DNA of 64,000 nucleotides from Parasphingopyxis marina (GTDB lineage Bacteria; Pseudomonadota; Alphaproteobacteria; Sphingomonadales; Sphingomonadaceae), in contig NZ_JACJVJ010000001.1 of NCBI RefSeq assembly GCF_014237875.1, forward strand, positions 1,662,501-1,726,500, given 5' to 3'. The stretch's first letter is position 1. The number at the start of each line of letters is the position of its first letter. Below, one piece after another: positions 9,323 through 19,266 of the stretch. The position numbers and the translations under genes were made by a program. The notes beneath the pieces are model-generated. The model saw nothing but the letters and a program-made list of their open reading frames with translations. It was not told the DNA's origin and made no database searches.

Positions 9323-10933
9323 ATGCTTGGAGGAATGCAGGACGCGCAGCTGCGGGTGACGAACATCATCGATCACGCCGCGCGCGAACATGGCCATCGC
9401 GAAATCGTGACCTATTGGGCGGACCGGACGATCGGTCGCACCAACTGGGCCGGCATCCATGAAGATGCCCGTAAATGCGCCCAAGCGCTGCTGAAGCTCG
9501 GCATGACGAAGGGGGACCGGATCGCGACCCTGGCGATGAACCATGCGCATCATCTCGCCTCCTGGTACGGGATCGCGGGCATCGGCGGCGTCGTTCACAC
9601 GGTCAATCCGCGGCTGTTCGCCGAACAGCTGATCTACATCATGAACCATGCGGAAGACCGCGTGCTGCTGTTCGACAAGGCGTTCGAACCACTGGTCGAG
9701 GCGATCAAGCCCCAGTTGAAGACGATCGAGCATTTCATCCTGTTCGACGGTCCGATCGACGGCGAGGGCGACTATCCGACCTTCCGCGCGCTGATCGACG
9801 CGGAAGATGGCGACTTCGAATGGGTGACCGGCGACGAGCGCGAACCTTGCGGCCTTTGCTATACGAGCGGCACGACCGGTAATCCCAAGGGCGTGCTTTA
9901 CGAGCATCGCTCCAACGTCATCCACGCGATCACCGAGGGTCAGCCCGATGCGATGAACCTCTCGACGCGCTCGGTGATGCTGCCGATCGTGCCGATGTTC
10001 CATGCCAATGCCTGGGGTCTGCCCTTCGCCTGCGCGGTGACCGGATCGAAGATGGTGTTCTCCGCCGTCAACGAAGGCGAGGTACTGTGCGATCTCGTGC
10101 AGAATGAAGGCGTGACCCATTCGGCGGGCGTGCCGACCGTCTGGCTCGCCATGTTCGCCCATATGGACGCAACCGGGGTCGATTACGGCAAACTGGAAAT
10201 GGTGGTGATCGGCGGCTCGGCCGCGCCGCGCGCGATGATCGAGCGGTTCATGCATGCCGGCGTTTACGTGCTCCACGCCTGGGGCATGACCGAAACCTCG
10301 CCGATCGGCACCATCGGCCAGCGCCCTTACAACTGGGAGGAGCTTTCCTTCGACGAAAAGGTCGACATCATTTGCAAGCAGGGCCGGACTCCGTTCGGCG
10401 TCGAGATCCGCGTCGTCGACGATGACGGTAATGTGCTGCCGCGCGACGGCGAATCCTCGGGTCGGCTCCAGGTGCGCGGCCCCTGGATCCTCGATCAGTA
10501 TTTCCAGGACGAAAGCGGCAAATGCGTCGGCGAGGACAATTGGTTCGACACCGGCGACGTGTCGGTGATCCATCCCGACGGGGTCATGCAGATCACCGAC
10601 CGGGCGAAGGACGTCATCAAATCGGGCGGAGAATGGATCAGCTCGATCGAACTGGAAAACGCCGCTGTGGGCTGCCCGGGCGTTGCCGAGGCGGCGGCGG
10701 TCGGCGTCTATCATCCCAAATGGGACGAGCGGCCCCTGCTGCTGGTCGTGAAAAAAGACGGTGCCGATATCGAGGCCGATGATGTCGTCGGGTATCTGAC
10801 GGACAAGGTCGCCAAATGGTGGCTGCCCGACGAGGTGAAGTTCGTTGACGAGCTGCCGCATACGGCGACCGGCAAGATCCTGAAGCGCGCACTGCGCGAG
10901 GAATATAAGGATTACAAGCTGGAAGGCGTGTGA
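9323..10933 (+). CDS. AMP-dependent fatty acyl-CoA synthetase
   Basis: ANL-superfamily ligase that activates a fatty acid to acyl-AMP and then acyl-CoA. The 536-residue protein has the P-loop [11 protein letters not shown] at about 180-190, the GMTETSP block, the FDTGD motif, and a C-terminal TGKILKR with the catalytic lysine. Overall resemblance is to the medium/long-chain ligases of the AlkK type; chain-length preference cannot be read from sequence. An AAGGACGAAGGGATAG stretch precedes the ATG. It is monocistronic and ends ten bases before the convergent radical SAM gene. Confidence 0.9.
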   Translation: MLGGMQDAQLRVTNIIDHAAREHGHREIVTYWADRTIGRTNWAGIHEDARKCAQALLKLGMTKGDRIATLAMNHAHHLASWYGIAGIGGVVHTVNPRLFAEQLIYIMNHAEDRVLLFDKAFEPLVEAIKPQLKTIEHFILFDGPIDGEGDYPTFRALIDAEDGDFEWVTGDEREPCGLCYTSGTTGNPKGVLYEHRSNVIHAITEGQPDAMNLSTRSVMLPIVPMFHANAWGLPFACAVTGSKMVFSAVNEGEVLCDLVQNEGVTHSAGVPTVWLAMFAHMDATGVDYGKLEMVVIGGSAAPRAMIERFMHAGVYVLHAWGMTETSPIGTIGQRPYNWEELSFDEKVDIICKQGRTPFGVEIRVVDDDGNVLPRDGESSGRLQVRGPWILDQYFQDESGKCVGEDNWFDTGDVSVIHPDGVMQITDRAKDVIKSGGEWISSIELENAAVGCPGVAEAAAVGVYHPKWDERPLLLVVKKDGADIEADDVVGYLTDKVAKWWLPDEVKFVDELPHTATGKILKRALREEYKDYKLEGV

Positions 10934-10943
10934 GGGCTTCGCG

Positions 10944-12017
10944 CTAGAAAAGCTCGCCTTGCGGCCCGGCGGGTTTTCGGAACAGGTCGGAACGGGGCAG
11001 GGGGAGCCTTCCGACGATCCCGTGCTTGCGCGCGGCGATCTTGAAGCGCGTACGGATCAGTTCCGCCCAGGGGCCGCTGCCGCGCATACGGCTGAAATAA
11101 TCGGGATCGTTGTCGCGATTCTGCCGGATCGAACGCACGGTGTTCATCACCTTCTCGGCGCGGTCGGGATAATATTCGTCGAGCCAGGCCCGGAACAGCG
11201 GCGCGACCTCGTGCGGGAGGCGCAGCGGGATATACATGACGGCGTTTGCCCCGGCCTCCGCGGCGGCGGCGATCAGATGTTCGATCTCGCTATCGGTGAT
11301 CGCGGGAATGATCGGCGAGATCGAGACGCCGACCGGCACGCCGGCTTGGCTCAGCGCTCTTACGGCAGCGAGGCGCTTTCGCGCGGAGGGCGCGCGCGGC
11401 TCCAGCGTCTGGTGTATCTTGGCATCGAGCGAGGTGATCGAAACCGCCACCGTCGCCAGCCCTTCTCTCGCCATGGCGGCGAGCAAGTCGATATCGCGCA
11501 CGATGCGATCCGACTTGGTGGTGAGCATCAGCGGATGGCGCGTTTCGGCGAGGATCTCGATGCATTGGCGGGTGATCCGGTATTCGCGCTCGATCGGCTG
11601 ATAGGGGTCGGTGTTGGTGCCCATGGCGAGCGGCGCGGGCACATAGCCCGGTTTCGCCAGTTCCGCGCGCAACAGCGCCGGGCCGCTCGGCTTGGCGAAC
11701 AGGCGGGTCTCGAAATCGAGGCCGGGCGAAAGATCGTGAAAGGCGTGGGTCGGCCGCGCGAAGCAATAGATGCAGCCATGCTCGCAGCCGCGATAGGCGT
11801 TGATCGACCGATCGAAGACGATGTCGGGGGAGCGGTTGCGGGCGATGATCGTCTTGGGCCGTTCGATCGTGACCTGTGTGCGTGGGGGCGGGGGGGCGCC
11901 GTCCAGCGTCTCCCGCTCGTCCAGCCAGTCGCCATCCGGCTCGCGCTCCGCCAGGTTGAAGCGCTGCGGTACGGCATTGGCGGTCGCCCCGCGTCCCTTG
12001 GTTTTCGATGAGAACAT
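10944..12017 (-). CDS. PA0069-family radical SAM protein
   Basis: Radical S-adenosylmethionine enzyme related to the SplB fold, function unknown. The 357-residue protein carries the cluster motif CEHGCIYC with Cys78, Cys82 and Cys85, so the spacing is CX3CX2C. It also has the typical family blocks AYRGCEHGC and PLAMGTNTDPYQPIE. It is divergent from the lipoprotein gene at 12079 and convergent with the acyl-CoA synthetase gene. Members are often annotated as DNA-repair photolyase-like, but there is no direct support for that here. Confidence 0.88.
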   Translation of the reverse strand: MFSSKTKGRGATANAVPQRFNLAEREPDGDWLDERETLDGAPPPPRTQVTIERPKTIIARNRSPDIVFDRSINAYRGCEHGCIYCFARPTHAFHDLSPGLDFETRLFAKPSGPALLRAELAKPGYVPAPLAMGTNTDPYQPIEREYRITRQCIEILAETRHPLMLTTKSDRIVRDIDLLAAMAREGLATVAVSITSLDAKIHQTLEPRAPSARKRLAAVRALSQAGVPVGVSISPIIPAITDSEIEHLIAAAAEAGANAVMYIPLRLPHEVAPLFRAWLDEYYPDRAEKVMNTVRSIRQNRDNDPDYFSRMRGSGPWAELIRTRFKIAARKHGIVGRLPLPRSDLFRKPAGPQGELF

Positions 12018-12078
12018 AATAGGAACAACTTGTCATATTCCCGCGATCGGCGCAATGCGGTTTCGAAGGAGAATATCG

Positions 12079-12837
12079 ATGAGATTCGCTGCCGCGCCGT
12101 TGTTGTTCGTCTCGATCGCCGCGCTCGCCGCCTGTTCGGGAGAAGCGCAGTCAGACGCATCGGCAGTGCCGGACGAAACCGCGGTCGAACCGGCGGCGGA
12201 GGCGAACCTTCTGGTGCTCGATCCGACGGTCGGCGAGGGCGGGACGCCGGTCGATTCCGCCGGCGTGAACGAGATATTCGATCCCGAATGCGTGATCACC
12301 GAAGACGGCGTGGCGAATCTCGGCATGCCGGCGACACTGGGCGAATTCGTGGAAGCCTTTCCGGCGCGCACCGTGCTGACCTTCTATCCCAGCTATATGG
12401 TCGATTTCGGTGCCCTGTGCGCGCGTTCGGACGGTGAAGACGCGATCTGCGCGATTTTCGAAAATTACGAGATCGAAAGCTATGCCGGCGGGATCGGGAT
12501 TTCCGCTTTCTCGGTGCAGTCCGATGTCTGCCGCACTGCCGAGGGGGTGGGCCCCGGATCGCCGATCGCCGATGCCGTTGCGGCCTATGGCCCGGCCACT
12601 TTCGGCTTCAACTATGACAATGAAGGCCGCGAATATGTGCGCTTCGAAAACGAGCCCGCCGGCTACGCTTTTCGCGCCGAATCAGCGACCGGTGAAGCGC
12701 TGGAGGGCGATATAGTCCGCGCGCCGGGCCGTCATGGCGGCGATTATGCGGGTGTCAGTGGCGATGGCAGCTATTTCGAGACCGATCGGGCTCAGCCCGA
12801 CGCGACCCTTTGGGAAATATGGATCAATTCTCGGTAA
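12079..12837 (+). CDS. Putative lipoprotein of unknown function
   Basis: Not confidently recognised. The 252-residue product starts with a lipoprotein signal, lipobox LAAC with the acylated Cys near residue 20, followed by an acidic low-complexity linker of about 35 residues. The rest is a globular domain with four further cysteines and the pattern GVGPGSPIADAVAAYG, a loop seen in several periplasmic lipoprotein domains, including the DUF1131-like type; that link is tentative. AAGGAG lies just before the ATG. The 3' end overlaps the convergent moaB gene by 14 bases. Confidence 0.75.
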   Translation: MRFAAAPLLFVSIAALAACSGEAQSDASAVPDETAVEPAAEANLLVLDPTVGEGGTPVDSAGVNEIFDPECVITEDGVANLGMPATLGEFVEAFPARTVLTFYPSYMVDFGALCARSDGEDAICAIFENYEIESYAGGIGISAFSVQSDVCRTAEGVGPGSPIADAVAAYGPATFGFNYDNEGREYVRFENEPAGYAFRAESATGEALEGDIVRAPGRHGGDYAGVSGDGSYFETDRAQPDATLWEIWINSR

Positions 12838-13366
12838 GCCGCGGCATCAGTTCCACGAAATTGCAGGGCTGGTGACGAATATCGAGCTGGCTGGCGAGTA
12901 TCCCGTCCCATCCGTCCTTTACCGCGCCGTTCGAGCCCGGCAGCGCGAAGATATAGGTGCCGCGCGCCACGCAGGCGCAGGCGCGCGACTGAATCGTCGA
13001 CGTTCCGATATGCTCGTAGCTGAGCCATCGGAATAGTTCACCGAAGCCCGGAATCGGCTTGTCCTGGACGCGTTGCAGCGCTTCGGGCGTGATATCCCGC
13101 CCGGTTACCCCGGTGCCGCCGGTGGTGATCACGCAATCGACTTCGGGATTGTCGATCCACGCATGGAGGCGGGAAACGATTTCGGACATGTCGTCGGCAA
13201 CGACGCGCCTGTCTGCCAGGATATGGCCCGCATCCGTCAACCGCTCTTCCAGTATGTCGCCGGACGTGTCGTTGGCGCGCTTCCGGGTATCCGAAATCGT
13301 CAGCAACGCGATTCGGACGGGCAGGAACTCTATGCTCTCGTCAATTGGCAATGCGGGTTCCGCCAT
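12824..13366 (-). CDS. moaB: Molybdenum cofactor biosynthesis protein MoaB
   Basis: MogA/MoaB-family protein that adenylylates molybdopterin during molybdenum cofactor synthesis. The 180-residue protein opens with VRIALLTISDTR and has the family's ITTGGTGVTGRD phosphate-binding loop with following DITPEAL, as well as FALPGSNGAVKDGWDGIL near the end. Its start overlaps the end of the transglycosylase gene by 26 bases, so the two are translated from one message although functionally unrelated. No other molybdenum cofactor gene is in the window. Confidence 0.93.
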   Translation of the reverse strand: MAEPALPIDESIEFLPVRIALLTISDTRKRANDTSGDILEERLTDAGHILADRRVVADDMSEIVSRLHAWIDNPEVDCVITTGGTGVTGRDITPEALQRVQDKPIPGFGELFRWLSYEHIGTSTIQSRACACVARGTYIFALPGSNGAVKDGWDGILASQLDIRHQPCNFVELMPRLTEN

Positions 13367-15098
13367 GGCCGGAAAGACGTACGGCTACCGGTCCCTGGGC
13401 GCCGGGAAAACGCGGCCACATACCCTGGGCGAGCGCGGAAAGGCTCGGCGACGCCTCGCCGGCGTTGCGCTGGTACATCCAGTAGTTGCGCAGGATGATC
13501 GGCACATAGCCGCGGGTTTCCCAGAAAGGGATGCTCTCGATGTAGAGCAGCGGATCGCCGCCGTCGCGCAGCCGGCCCTCCCAGTTCATCACGGCGCCGG
13601 GCCCGGCATTGTAAGAGGCGATCACCTTGGGCAGCAGGCCCTGCATGCCGGGAAAATCGCGCATCCGCTCCATGTAGAACTGGCCATATTCGATATTCAC
13701 TTCGGGCACGTTGAGCCGCGAAGCGTTGACGCTCTCGCCGCGGTCGCGCGCGATGTCGCTTGCCGTGCCGGGCATCAGCTGGAGCAGACCGCGGGCGCCG
13801 GCGGGGCTGACCACATCGGGCCGGAAATTCGATTCCTGCAGCGCATGGGCGAAAACCAGCGACCGATCGACACGCCAGCCGCCGATCGGCTGATAGTCGG
13901 GCGCCGGGAAGCGATCCCGCGCCGAAGGATGGTGGGCAATCGGCAGGTTCTGCGCGACCCACAATTCGGCATTGGGCAGGTGCAACTGGTTGGCGAGATC
14001 GAGCCAGGCATCATGGCTGTGCGGGTTGCCGATGGCGACGCCATGGCGAACATATTGCTCGGCGAGGTTCCGTTCGCCGATTTCGACAAGCGCGATCGCG
14101 CGCTGCGCGTTCGCTTCGTTGCGTATATTTTCCCAGCTATGGGCGAGCCCGGCATGGTCTGCCGTTTCCGGCGCGACGCCGAGCGATTGCGCAGCGAGCA
14201 GGCCGTAAAAGGTTTCGTTCATCTGGGCGGCGGTGCGCAGATATTGCTGCACGTTTTGCGGGCGTCCGCAGCTCATTTCGGCCCGCGCCGTCCAATACAG
14301 ACCGGCGGAACGCAGTTCGCTGTCCGGCGCGCGGCGGCCGACCGCGGAAAAGGCATCGGCCGCTTCCTGGCAGTCGCCCGCGCGGAACGAGGCGAGCCCG
14401 TCTACCCAGTCGGCATGGACGGCCCAGTCGCCGGTGCCGTTGCGGGCCAGCCGAGCCATGCGCTGCGCGTTGCGATCGTCGCCCGAAAGATAATAGGACC
14501 AGGCCACCCGCTGGCGGACCTCGGTCAGGCCGTCGGAGCTGAGGCCGCTGCCAAATTCGTCGATAAGATTTTCCGCTTCGCGCGGGCTGTCCGCCACGAT
14601 CAGCGGCTGGATACGCCCGGTGAGCGCGCGCGTATTGGCATCGTCGCTGACCGGTCGGGCACGACTGCGGCGCGACGGGCTCGGCATCCGGCGCAGTGTT
14701 TGCGCCGAGGGAATACCGGGCGCGCTGTCGACGCCGCGGCCCTGCGCCAGCGTCAGGATACGCGACGCATCGGGAAGGTCGGGCGCATCGCGGAGCAGGT
14801 CACGCAGCGGGTCGCCTTCGACGCGGGGCGATCCGGACGCGAGATACAGTTCGGCGCGGGCGACCGGATAGAGAACGCCGCGCGGCGCATCGTCCAGGCG
14901 CTCCTGTGCGCTCGCCCAGTCCTGGTTGCGGATATCCGCGAAGATCTGGCGATAGGCCTCCCGTTCGCTGCGGCTCAGCACGGCGTCGACGTCGCTGCGG
15001 ACCGAAGGCGCGGACGAGGGGATGTTCGCGCTGTCGGCCAGCGCCGGGGCACTGGAAAGCGCAAGCAGGGCGGTGGCGGTCAGGAGTTTCAGTTTCAC
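13341..15098 (-). CDS. slt: Soluble lytic murein transglycosylase
   Basis: Periplasmic enzyme that cleaves the glycan strands of peptidoglycan, leaving 1,6-anhydro ends. The 585-residue protein has a signal peptide ending at ALADS, a long helical TPR-like superhelical region, then the catalytic lysozyme-like domain. The domain contains ALQESNF, with the catalytic Glu near residue 421, followed by SPAGARGLLQLMPGTA and IASYNAGPGAV. The C terminus is the middle gene of a three-gene minus-strand unit: uracil-DNA glycosylase, transglycosylase, moaB, with short overlaps at both ends. Confidence 0.93.
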   Translation of the reverse strand: MKLKLLTATALLALSSAPALADSANIPSSAPSVRSDVDAVLSRSEREAYRQIFADIRNQDWASAQERLDDAPRGVLYPVARAELYLASGSPRVEGDPLRDLLRDAPDLPDASRILTLAQGRGVDSAPGIPSAQTLRRMPSPSRRSRARPVSDDANTRALTGRIQPLIVADSPREAENLIDEFGSGLSSDGLTEVRQRVAWSYYLSGDDRNAQRMARLARNGTGDWAVHADWVDGLASFRAGDCQEAADAFSAVGRRAPDSELRSAGLYWTARAEMSCGRPQNVQQYLRTAAQMNETFYGLLAAQSLGVAPETADHAGLAHSWENIRNEANAQRAIALVEIGERNLAEQYVRHGVAIGNPHSHDAWLDLANQLHLPNAELWVAQNLPIAHHPSARDRFPAPDYQPIGGWRVDRSLVFAHALQESNFRPDVVSPAGARGLLQLMPGTASDIARDRGESVNASRLNVPEVNIEYGQFYMERMRDFPGMQGLLPKVIASYNAGPGAVMNWEGRLRDGGDPLLYIESIPFWETRGYVPIILRNYWMYQRNAGEASPSLSALAQGMWPRFPGAQGPVAVRLSGHGGTRIAN

Positions 15099-15817
15099 GC
15101 GTTCATTCCTTCGACCAGCATCTGCAAATCCTTCCAGCTCTGGGCCTTGAGCCGCGGCTGCTGGAGAAGGAAGCGCGGATGGAAAGTGGCAATCGCGGAC
15201 ACAGTGCCGCCATCATGGTTAAGGACACGTTGCTTTCCACGTGCCTCGTTGAGGCTGACCCCGCAAAAGGCACGGCTCGGCGCTTCGCCCATCAACAGCA
15301 ACTGGCGCGGCGCGGCGAGCGCGACGTGGCGCTTCGCGGCGTCTGCAAGCGCGGCAAAAGCCGTCTCGTTCAGGGCGCCGCCCAGCACGCGTGCCGGCGA
15401 AAAGGCGGCGAGATAGATTGACGCCCGATCCCGGCCGATCGCCGCCAGCATCCGGTCGAACAGCAGTCCCGCTTCGCCCGAAAGCAGCTTTCCCGCGCTC
15501 TCGTCGCCCTGTTCGGGCATGTCGATCAGCACCATCAAACCGCTCGCCGGATCGCCGGCGGCGTCGAGCCGTGCTTCTCGCGGCGCCTCGATGATCGTCG
15601 CGTCGAGCAGCCAGGGGCGAAATTCCGCCAGCGCGGAGGGCATCGCGACGGGTACGGGCGGCGTATCAACAGCAACGGGAGCGCCTTTTGTCGGCGCTTT
15701 TGGTGCAAGGGGCTTGGATTCGGTGAGCCAGCCGCGCGGTTCGTCGCCGACGATCACATCGGCTCCCGCCTCTCGCCACCAGTCCAGCGCGCTTTCCATT
15801 TCTCCGCCGACAGCCAT
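15095..15817 (-). CDS. Uracil-DNA glycosylase family protein lacking the Fe-S cysteines
   Basis: Member of the uracil-DNA glycosylase superfamily, closest to family 4 (base excision of uracil from DNA). The 240-residue protein has the LLSGEAGLLFDRMLAAIG block, the RQLLLMGEAP core strand and the C-terminal active-site motif HPRFLLQQPRLKAQSWKDL. Family 4 enzymes normally bind a 4Fe-4S cluster through four cysteines, but only one cysteine is present here, so the cluster is missing. The start at 15817 is preceded by GGTGG; ATG at 15799 is also possible. Its stop overlaps the transglycosylase start by four bases. Confidence 0.85.
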   Translation of the reverse strand: MAVGGEMESALDWWREAGADVIVGDEPRGWLTESKPLAPKAPTKGAPVAVDTPPVPVAMPSALAEFRPWLLDATIIEAPREARLDAAGDPASGLMVLIDMPEQGDESAGKLLSGEAGLLFDRMLAAIGRDRASIYLAAFSPARVLGGALNETAFAALADAAKRHVALAAPRQLLLMGEAPSRAFCGVSLNEARGKQRVLNHDGGTVSAIATFHPRFLLQQPRLKAQSWKDLQMLVEGMNA

Positions 15818-15955
15818 TGCCCATCCACCTATAAAGCCCGCATAGAGTCTAAGGTTGACGGCCCGGTCAATCGGCGGGCAGTGACTATATGACAGAATGT
15901 TTGCTGGCCGCGACGATACGAACAAAAAGGCGGTGCAGGGGAGAAAGTGACGAGA

Positions 15956-17608
15956 ATGTCCGAACGGGAATCCATGCCTTATGACGTGGTGATCGTAGGC
16001 GCCGGCCCCGCGGGGCTTTCGGCGGCGATCCGCCTGAAACAGCTTGCCGAGGAAAACGGCAAGGAAATCTCGGTCTGTATCCTCGAAAAAGGGTCCGAGG
16101 TTGGCGCGCACATCCTTTCGGGCGCGGTCGTCGACCCAAGGGCGCTCGACGAACTGTTTCCGGACTGGCGCGAGGCCGACGATGCGCCGCTGACGGTGCC
16201 GGTGACCGAAAACCATCACTGGGTGCTGAGCGCCACGAAGAAATACGAATTCCCGCATTTCGCGATGCCGCCCTTCATGAACAACAAGGGCACCTATACG
16301 GTGAGCCTCGGCAATTTCTGCCGCTGGCTGGCGGGCCGGGCCGAGGGACTGGGCGTCGAGATTTTCCCCGGCTTTGCCGCCGCCGAGATCCTGTGGAACG
16401 AAGACGGATCGGTGAAGGGCGTTGCGACCGGCGATATGGGTATCGCGCGCGATGGCGAGAAGAAGCCCGATTACATGCCGGGCATGGAGCTGCATGCCAA
16501 ATATACCTTCTTCGCAGAAGGCGTGCGCGGCAGCCTTTCGAAACAGCTGATCCGGCAGTTCGATCTCGACAGGGATTCCGAGCCGCAGGTCTATGGTCTC
16601 GGTATCAAGGAGCTTTGGGATATCGAGCCGGGCAAGCATGTGCCGGGCCGCGTGATCCACACCCAGGGCTGGCCGCTCGAAGATGCCAATGGCGGCGGTT
16701 TCCTCTATCATCAGGAAAATGGGCAGGTCGCGCTCGGCTTCGTCACCTGGCTCAACTATGCCAACCCCTGGCTTTCCCCGTTCGAGGAAATGCAGCGCTG
16801 GAAGCAGCACCCGGCGATCCGTTCGATCCTCGAAGGCGGCAAGCGCGTTTCCTACGGAGCGCGCGCGATCAACGATGGCGGCTGGCAATCTGTGCCGAAG
16901 CTTGCCTTCCCGGGCGGCGCGCTGATCGGCTGTTCGGCCGGTTTCGTGAACGTACCGCGCATCAAGGGCAGCCATACCGCGATGAAGACCGGGATGATGG
17001 CCGCCGAGGCCGCGTTCGAGGCGATCGGCGCCGAGCGTTCGGGCGACGAGCTCACCGCTTATGAGGCCGCTTACGAGGATAGCTGGGTCTACAAGGAACT
17101 CCGCAAGGTCCGGAACACGCTGCCGCTGGTCGAGAAATATGGCAATTTTGCCGGGACTATCCTGGCCGGGATGACGATGTGGGCCGAAACGATCGGCATC
17201 CGCATGCCCTTCACCATGGGCCATCACCCGGACAATCAGAGCCTGTGGCGCGCGGACCAGGTCAAGAAGATCGACTATCCCAAGCCCGATGGCGAGATCA
17301 GCTTCGACCGCCTTTCATCGGTGTTCCTCTCCAACACCAATCACGAGGAAGACCAGCCGGTTCATCTGAGGCTCAAGGACCCCGATATACCGATCGACTA
17401 TAACCTTCCGCTTTATGCGGAACCGGCGCAGCGTTATTGCCCGGCGGGTGTGTATGAGGTGGTAGATGACGATGGCGGAAAACCGCGGTTCCAGATCAAC
17501 GCGCAGAACTGCGTCCACTGCAAGACCTGCGACATCAAGGACCCGACCCAGAACATCAACTGGGTGGTTCCCGAAGGCGGGGGAGGACCCAATTATCCCA
17601 ACATGTAA
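15956..17608 (+). CDS. Electron transfer flavoprotein-ubiquinone oxidoreductase
   Basis: Membrane-associated flavoprotein that passes electrons from the electron transfer flavoprotein, and thus from acyl-CoA dehydrogenases, to ubiquinone. The 550-residue protein has the FAD-binding GAGPAGLSAAIRL at about 15-27 and ILEKGSEVGAHILSGAV. The C-terminal 4Fe-4S domain has cysteines in RYCPAG and NCVHCKTCDIKDPTQNI. The start is read as ATG at 15956; a GTG at 15947 in the same frame also lies near the GGGGAG ribosome-binding site. The etfA and etfB genes are not in the window. Its last 17 bases overlap the proposed start of the TPR gene. Confidence 0.95.
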   Translation: MSERESMPYDVVIVGAGPAGLSAAIRLKQLAEENGKEISVCILEKGSEVGAHILSGAVVDPRALDELFPDWREADDAPLTVPVTENHHWVLSATKKYEFPHFAMPPFMNNKGTYTVSLGNFCRWLAGRAEGLGVEIFPGFAAAEILWNEDGSVKGVATGDMGIARDGEKKPDYMPGMELHAKYTFFAEGVRGSLSKQLIRQFDLDRDSEPQVYGLGIKELWDIEPGKHVPGRVIHTQGWPLEDANGGGFLYHQENGQVALGFVTWLNYANPWLSPFEEMQRWKQHPAIRSILEGGKRVSYGARAINDGGWQSVPKLAFPGGALIGCSAGFVNVPRIKGSHTAMKTGMMAAEAAFEAIGAERSGDELTAYEAAYEDSWVYKELRKVRNTLPLVEKYGNFAGTILAGMTMWAETIGIRMPFTMGHHPDNQSLWRADQVKKIDYPKPDGEISFDRLSSVFLSNTNHEEDQPVHLRLKDPDIPIDYNLPLYAEPAQRYCPAGVYEVVDDDGGKPRFQINAQNCVHCKTCDIKDPTQNINWVVPEGGGGPNYPNM

Positions 17609-19253
17609 GCGTATCGCGCGCGCCGCCGCGCTGCTGGCACTGGGCGCGGCATGGAGCGTTCCGGCCCAGGCTTATGACAGCCGCAACGCGCTGGCCGATT
17701 ATGCCCGGGCGCGGGTAGCCGACGCTTCGGGCGAGATCGCGGTTGCAGCGCGCGGCTATGCCGCCGCTCTGGCCGAAGCGCCGTTCGATGAAGCACTGGC
17801 CGCGCGCGCCTATCGCCGCGCCGTCGCCGCCGGTGACCGGACGCTGGCGCTGCAGGCCGCGCGCTCGCTCGATGGCGCCAATGCGCTGCCGCCCGATGGG
17901 CGTTTCCTCTTCCTGATCGAGGCGCTGGAGGATGGCGACTGGGCCGAAGCCCGGCGCGTCGTCGACCGGATCGAGGAAGAACAGCTTTTCGAATCGCTGG
18001 TGCCGGTGCTGCGCGCCTGGATCGCCTATGGCGCGAACGATGGCGATCCGATCGCGATTCTCGATGCCGGGCGCGACGGCGGTACGCCGGCCGCCTATTC
18101 GGCCGAACATCGGGCATTGCTGCTGATCGCGCAGCGCCAGTTCGAGGAGGGTACGGCCGCGATTAGCGGGCTCGCCAGCCTTGGCCCGGCGCGCTTCCTG
18201 CGGGCGCGGCTTTCCGCGGCCTCGCGGCTCGCGCGCAGCCGCCAGCGCGACGAGGCGTTGGCGCTGCTCCCCGGCAACAGCCGCGCGGAAATTGCCGCGC
18301 GCGCGCTGATCCAGCGCGGCCGGACGGTGCCCGGCGCGGCGGACAGCGCGGCGGACGGTATCGCGGAGGTCTTTATCCGCCTCGCCGCCGAAGTGAACCG
18401 GCGCGACGTTTCGGCTCTGGCCTTGACCCTGGCGCGGTTCGCGACCTTCCTCGCGCCCGACAACAGTTCGGGCTGGTTCGTGACGAGCGCGATCCTGGAC
18501 AATGCCGGACAGGACGCGGCAGCGCTTGCCGCGCTCGACCATGTCGACGAACGCGATCCCTTTTTCGCGGACGTGCAGGATATGCGCGTCCAGCTGCTCG
18601 CCGAAACCGAGGACGCGGCCGCTGCGCTGGCGCTTGCGCAGGAGCGGGCCGAAGAAAATGGCGCGAACGCAGCCGACTGGCAGCGGCTGGGCGAACAGCT
18701 GGCGTTGATGGACCGCTATGGCGAGGCGGCCGATGCCTATGGCCGCGCGCTGGCGCTGGCGGGCGGCGAGGACGCGCCCTGGACGGCGTGGATCCTCTAC
18801 GGCGGCGCGCTGCTGGACGGCGGCCAGTGGGAGGATGCCCGGCCGGCGCTCGAACGCGCCGTCGAGCTGGCGCCCGATTCCGCCGTGGCGCTCAACTATC
18901 TCGGCTATGCGCTGCTCGAACGGCGCGAGGATCTCGGCCGCGCCGAGGAGCTCATCCGCCGGGCGGCGGAGCTCGATCCCGGCAGTGCCTCGATCATCGA
19001 TTCGCTCGGCTGGGTTCATTATGTGCAGGGCAATATCGACGAGGCGATCCCGATGCTGGAAAGCGCGGCCCGCGGCGAACCGGCCGAACCGACGATCAAC
19101 GAGCATCTGGGCGATGCCTATTGGACCGTCGGCCGCCGCCGCGACGCGCGCTTTGCCTGGCAGGCGGCGCTGGTTTCCGCCGAAGACGAAGCCGCCGAGC
19201 GTATCCGCGAGAAGCTCGATATCGGCCTGACCGCCGAGACCGCCTCGCCCTGA
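17592..19253 (+). CDS. Exported tetratricopeptide-repeat protein with a probable ATT/ATC start
   Basis: About 553 residues: a signal peptide (KRIARAAALLALG to PAQAYD), then alanine-rich helical repeats of the TPR type, clearest in the last third (LNYLGYALLERR, IDSLGWVHYVQGN). It likely sits in the periplasm or outer membrane as a scaffold; the substrate is unknown. No ATG, GTG or TTG lies just before the signal peptide in this frame. The nearest ATG is at 17466, deep inside the ETF-QO gene. A strong GGGGGAGGA at 17579-17587 stands 5 and 8 bases before ATT (17592) and ATC (17595), so a rare start codon is proposed. ispE follows after 13 bases. Confidence 0.85.
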   Translation: MIPTCKRIARAAALLALGAAWSVPAQAYDSRNALADYARARVADASGEIAVAARGYAAALAEAPFDEALAARAYRRAVAAGDRTLALQAARSLDGANALPPDGRFLFLIEALEDGDWAEARRVVDRIEEEQLFESLVPVLRAWIAYGANDGDPIAILDAGRDGGTPAAYSAEHRALLLIAQRQFEEGTAAISGLASLGPARFLRARLSAASRLARSRQRDEALALLPGNSRAEIAARALIQRGRTVPGAADSAADGIAEVFIRLAAEVNRRDVSALALTLARFATFLAPDNSSGWFVTSAILDNAGQDAAALAALDHVDERDPFFADVQDMRVQLLAETEDAAAALALAQERAEENGANAADWQRLGEQLALMDRYGEAADAYGRALALAGGEDAPWTAWILYGGALLDGGQWEDARPALERAVELAPDSAVALNYLGYALLERREDLGRAEELIRRAAELDPGSASIIDSLGWVHYVQGNIDEAIPMLESAARGEPAEPTINEHLGDAYWTVGRRRDARFAWQAALVSAEDEAAERIREKLDIGLTAETASP

Positions 19254-19266
19254 TGCCGGGCGGGCG

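Noticed and set aside
13059-15416. A 785-codon frame opposite the transglycosylase gene
   Set aside because: Antisense shadow; the minus-strand genes have clear domains and signal peptide.
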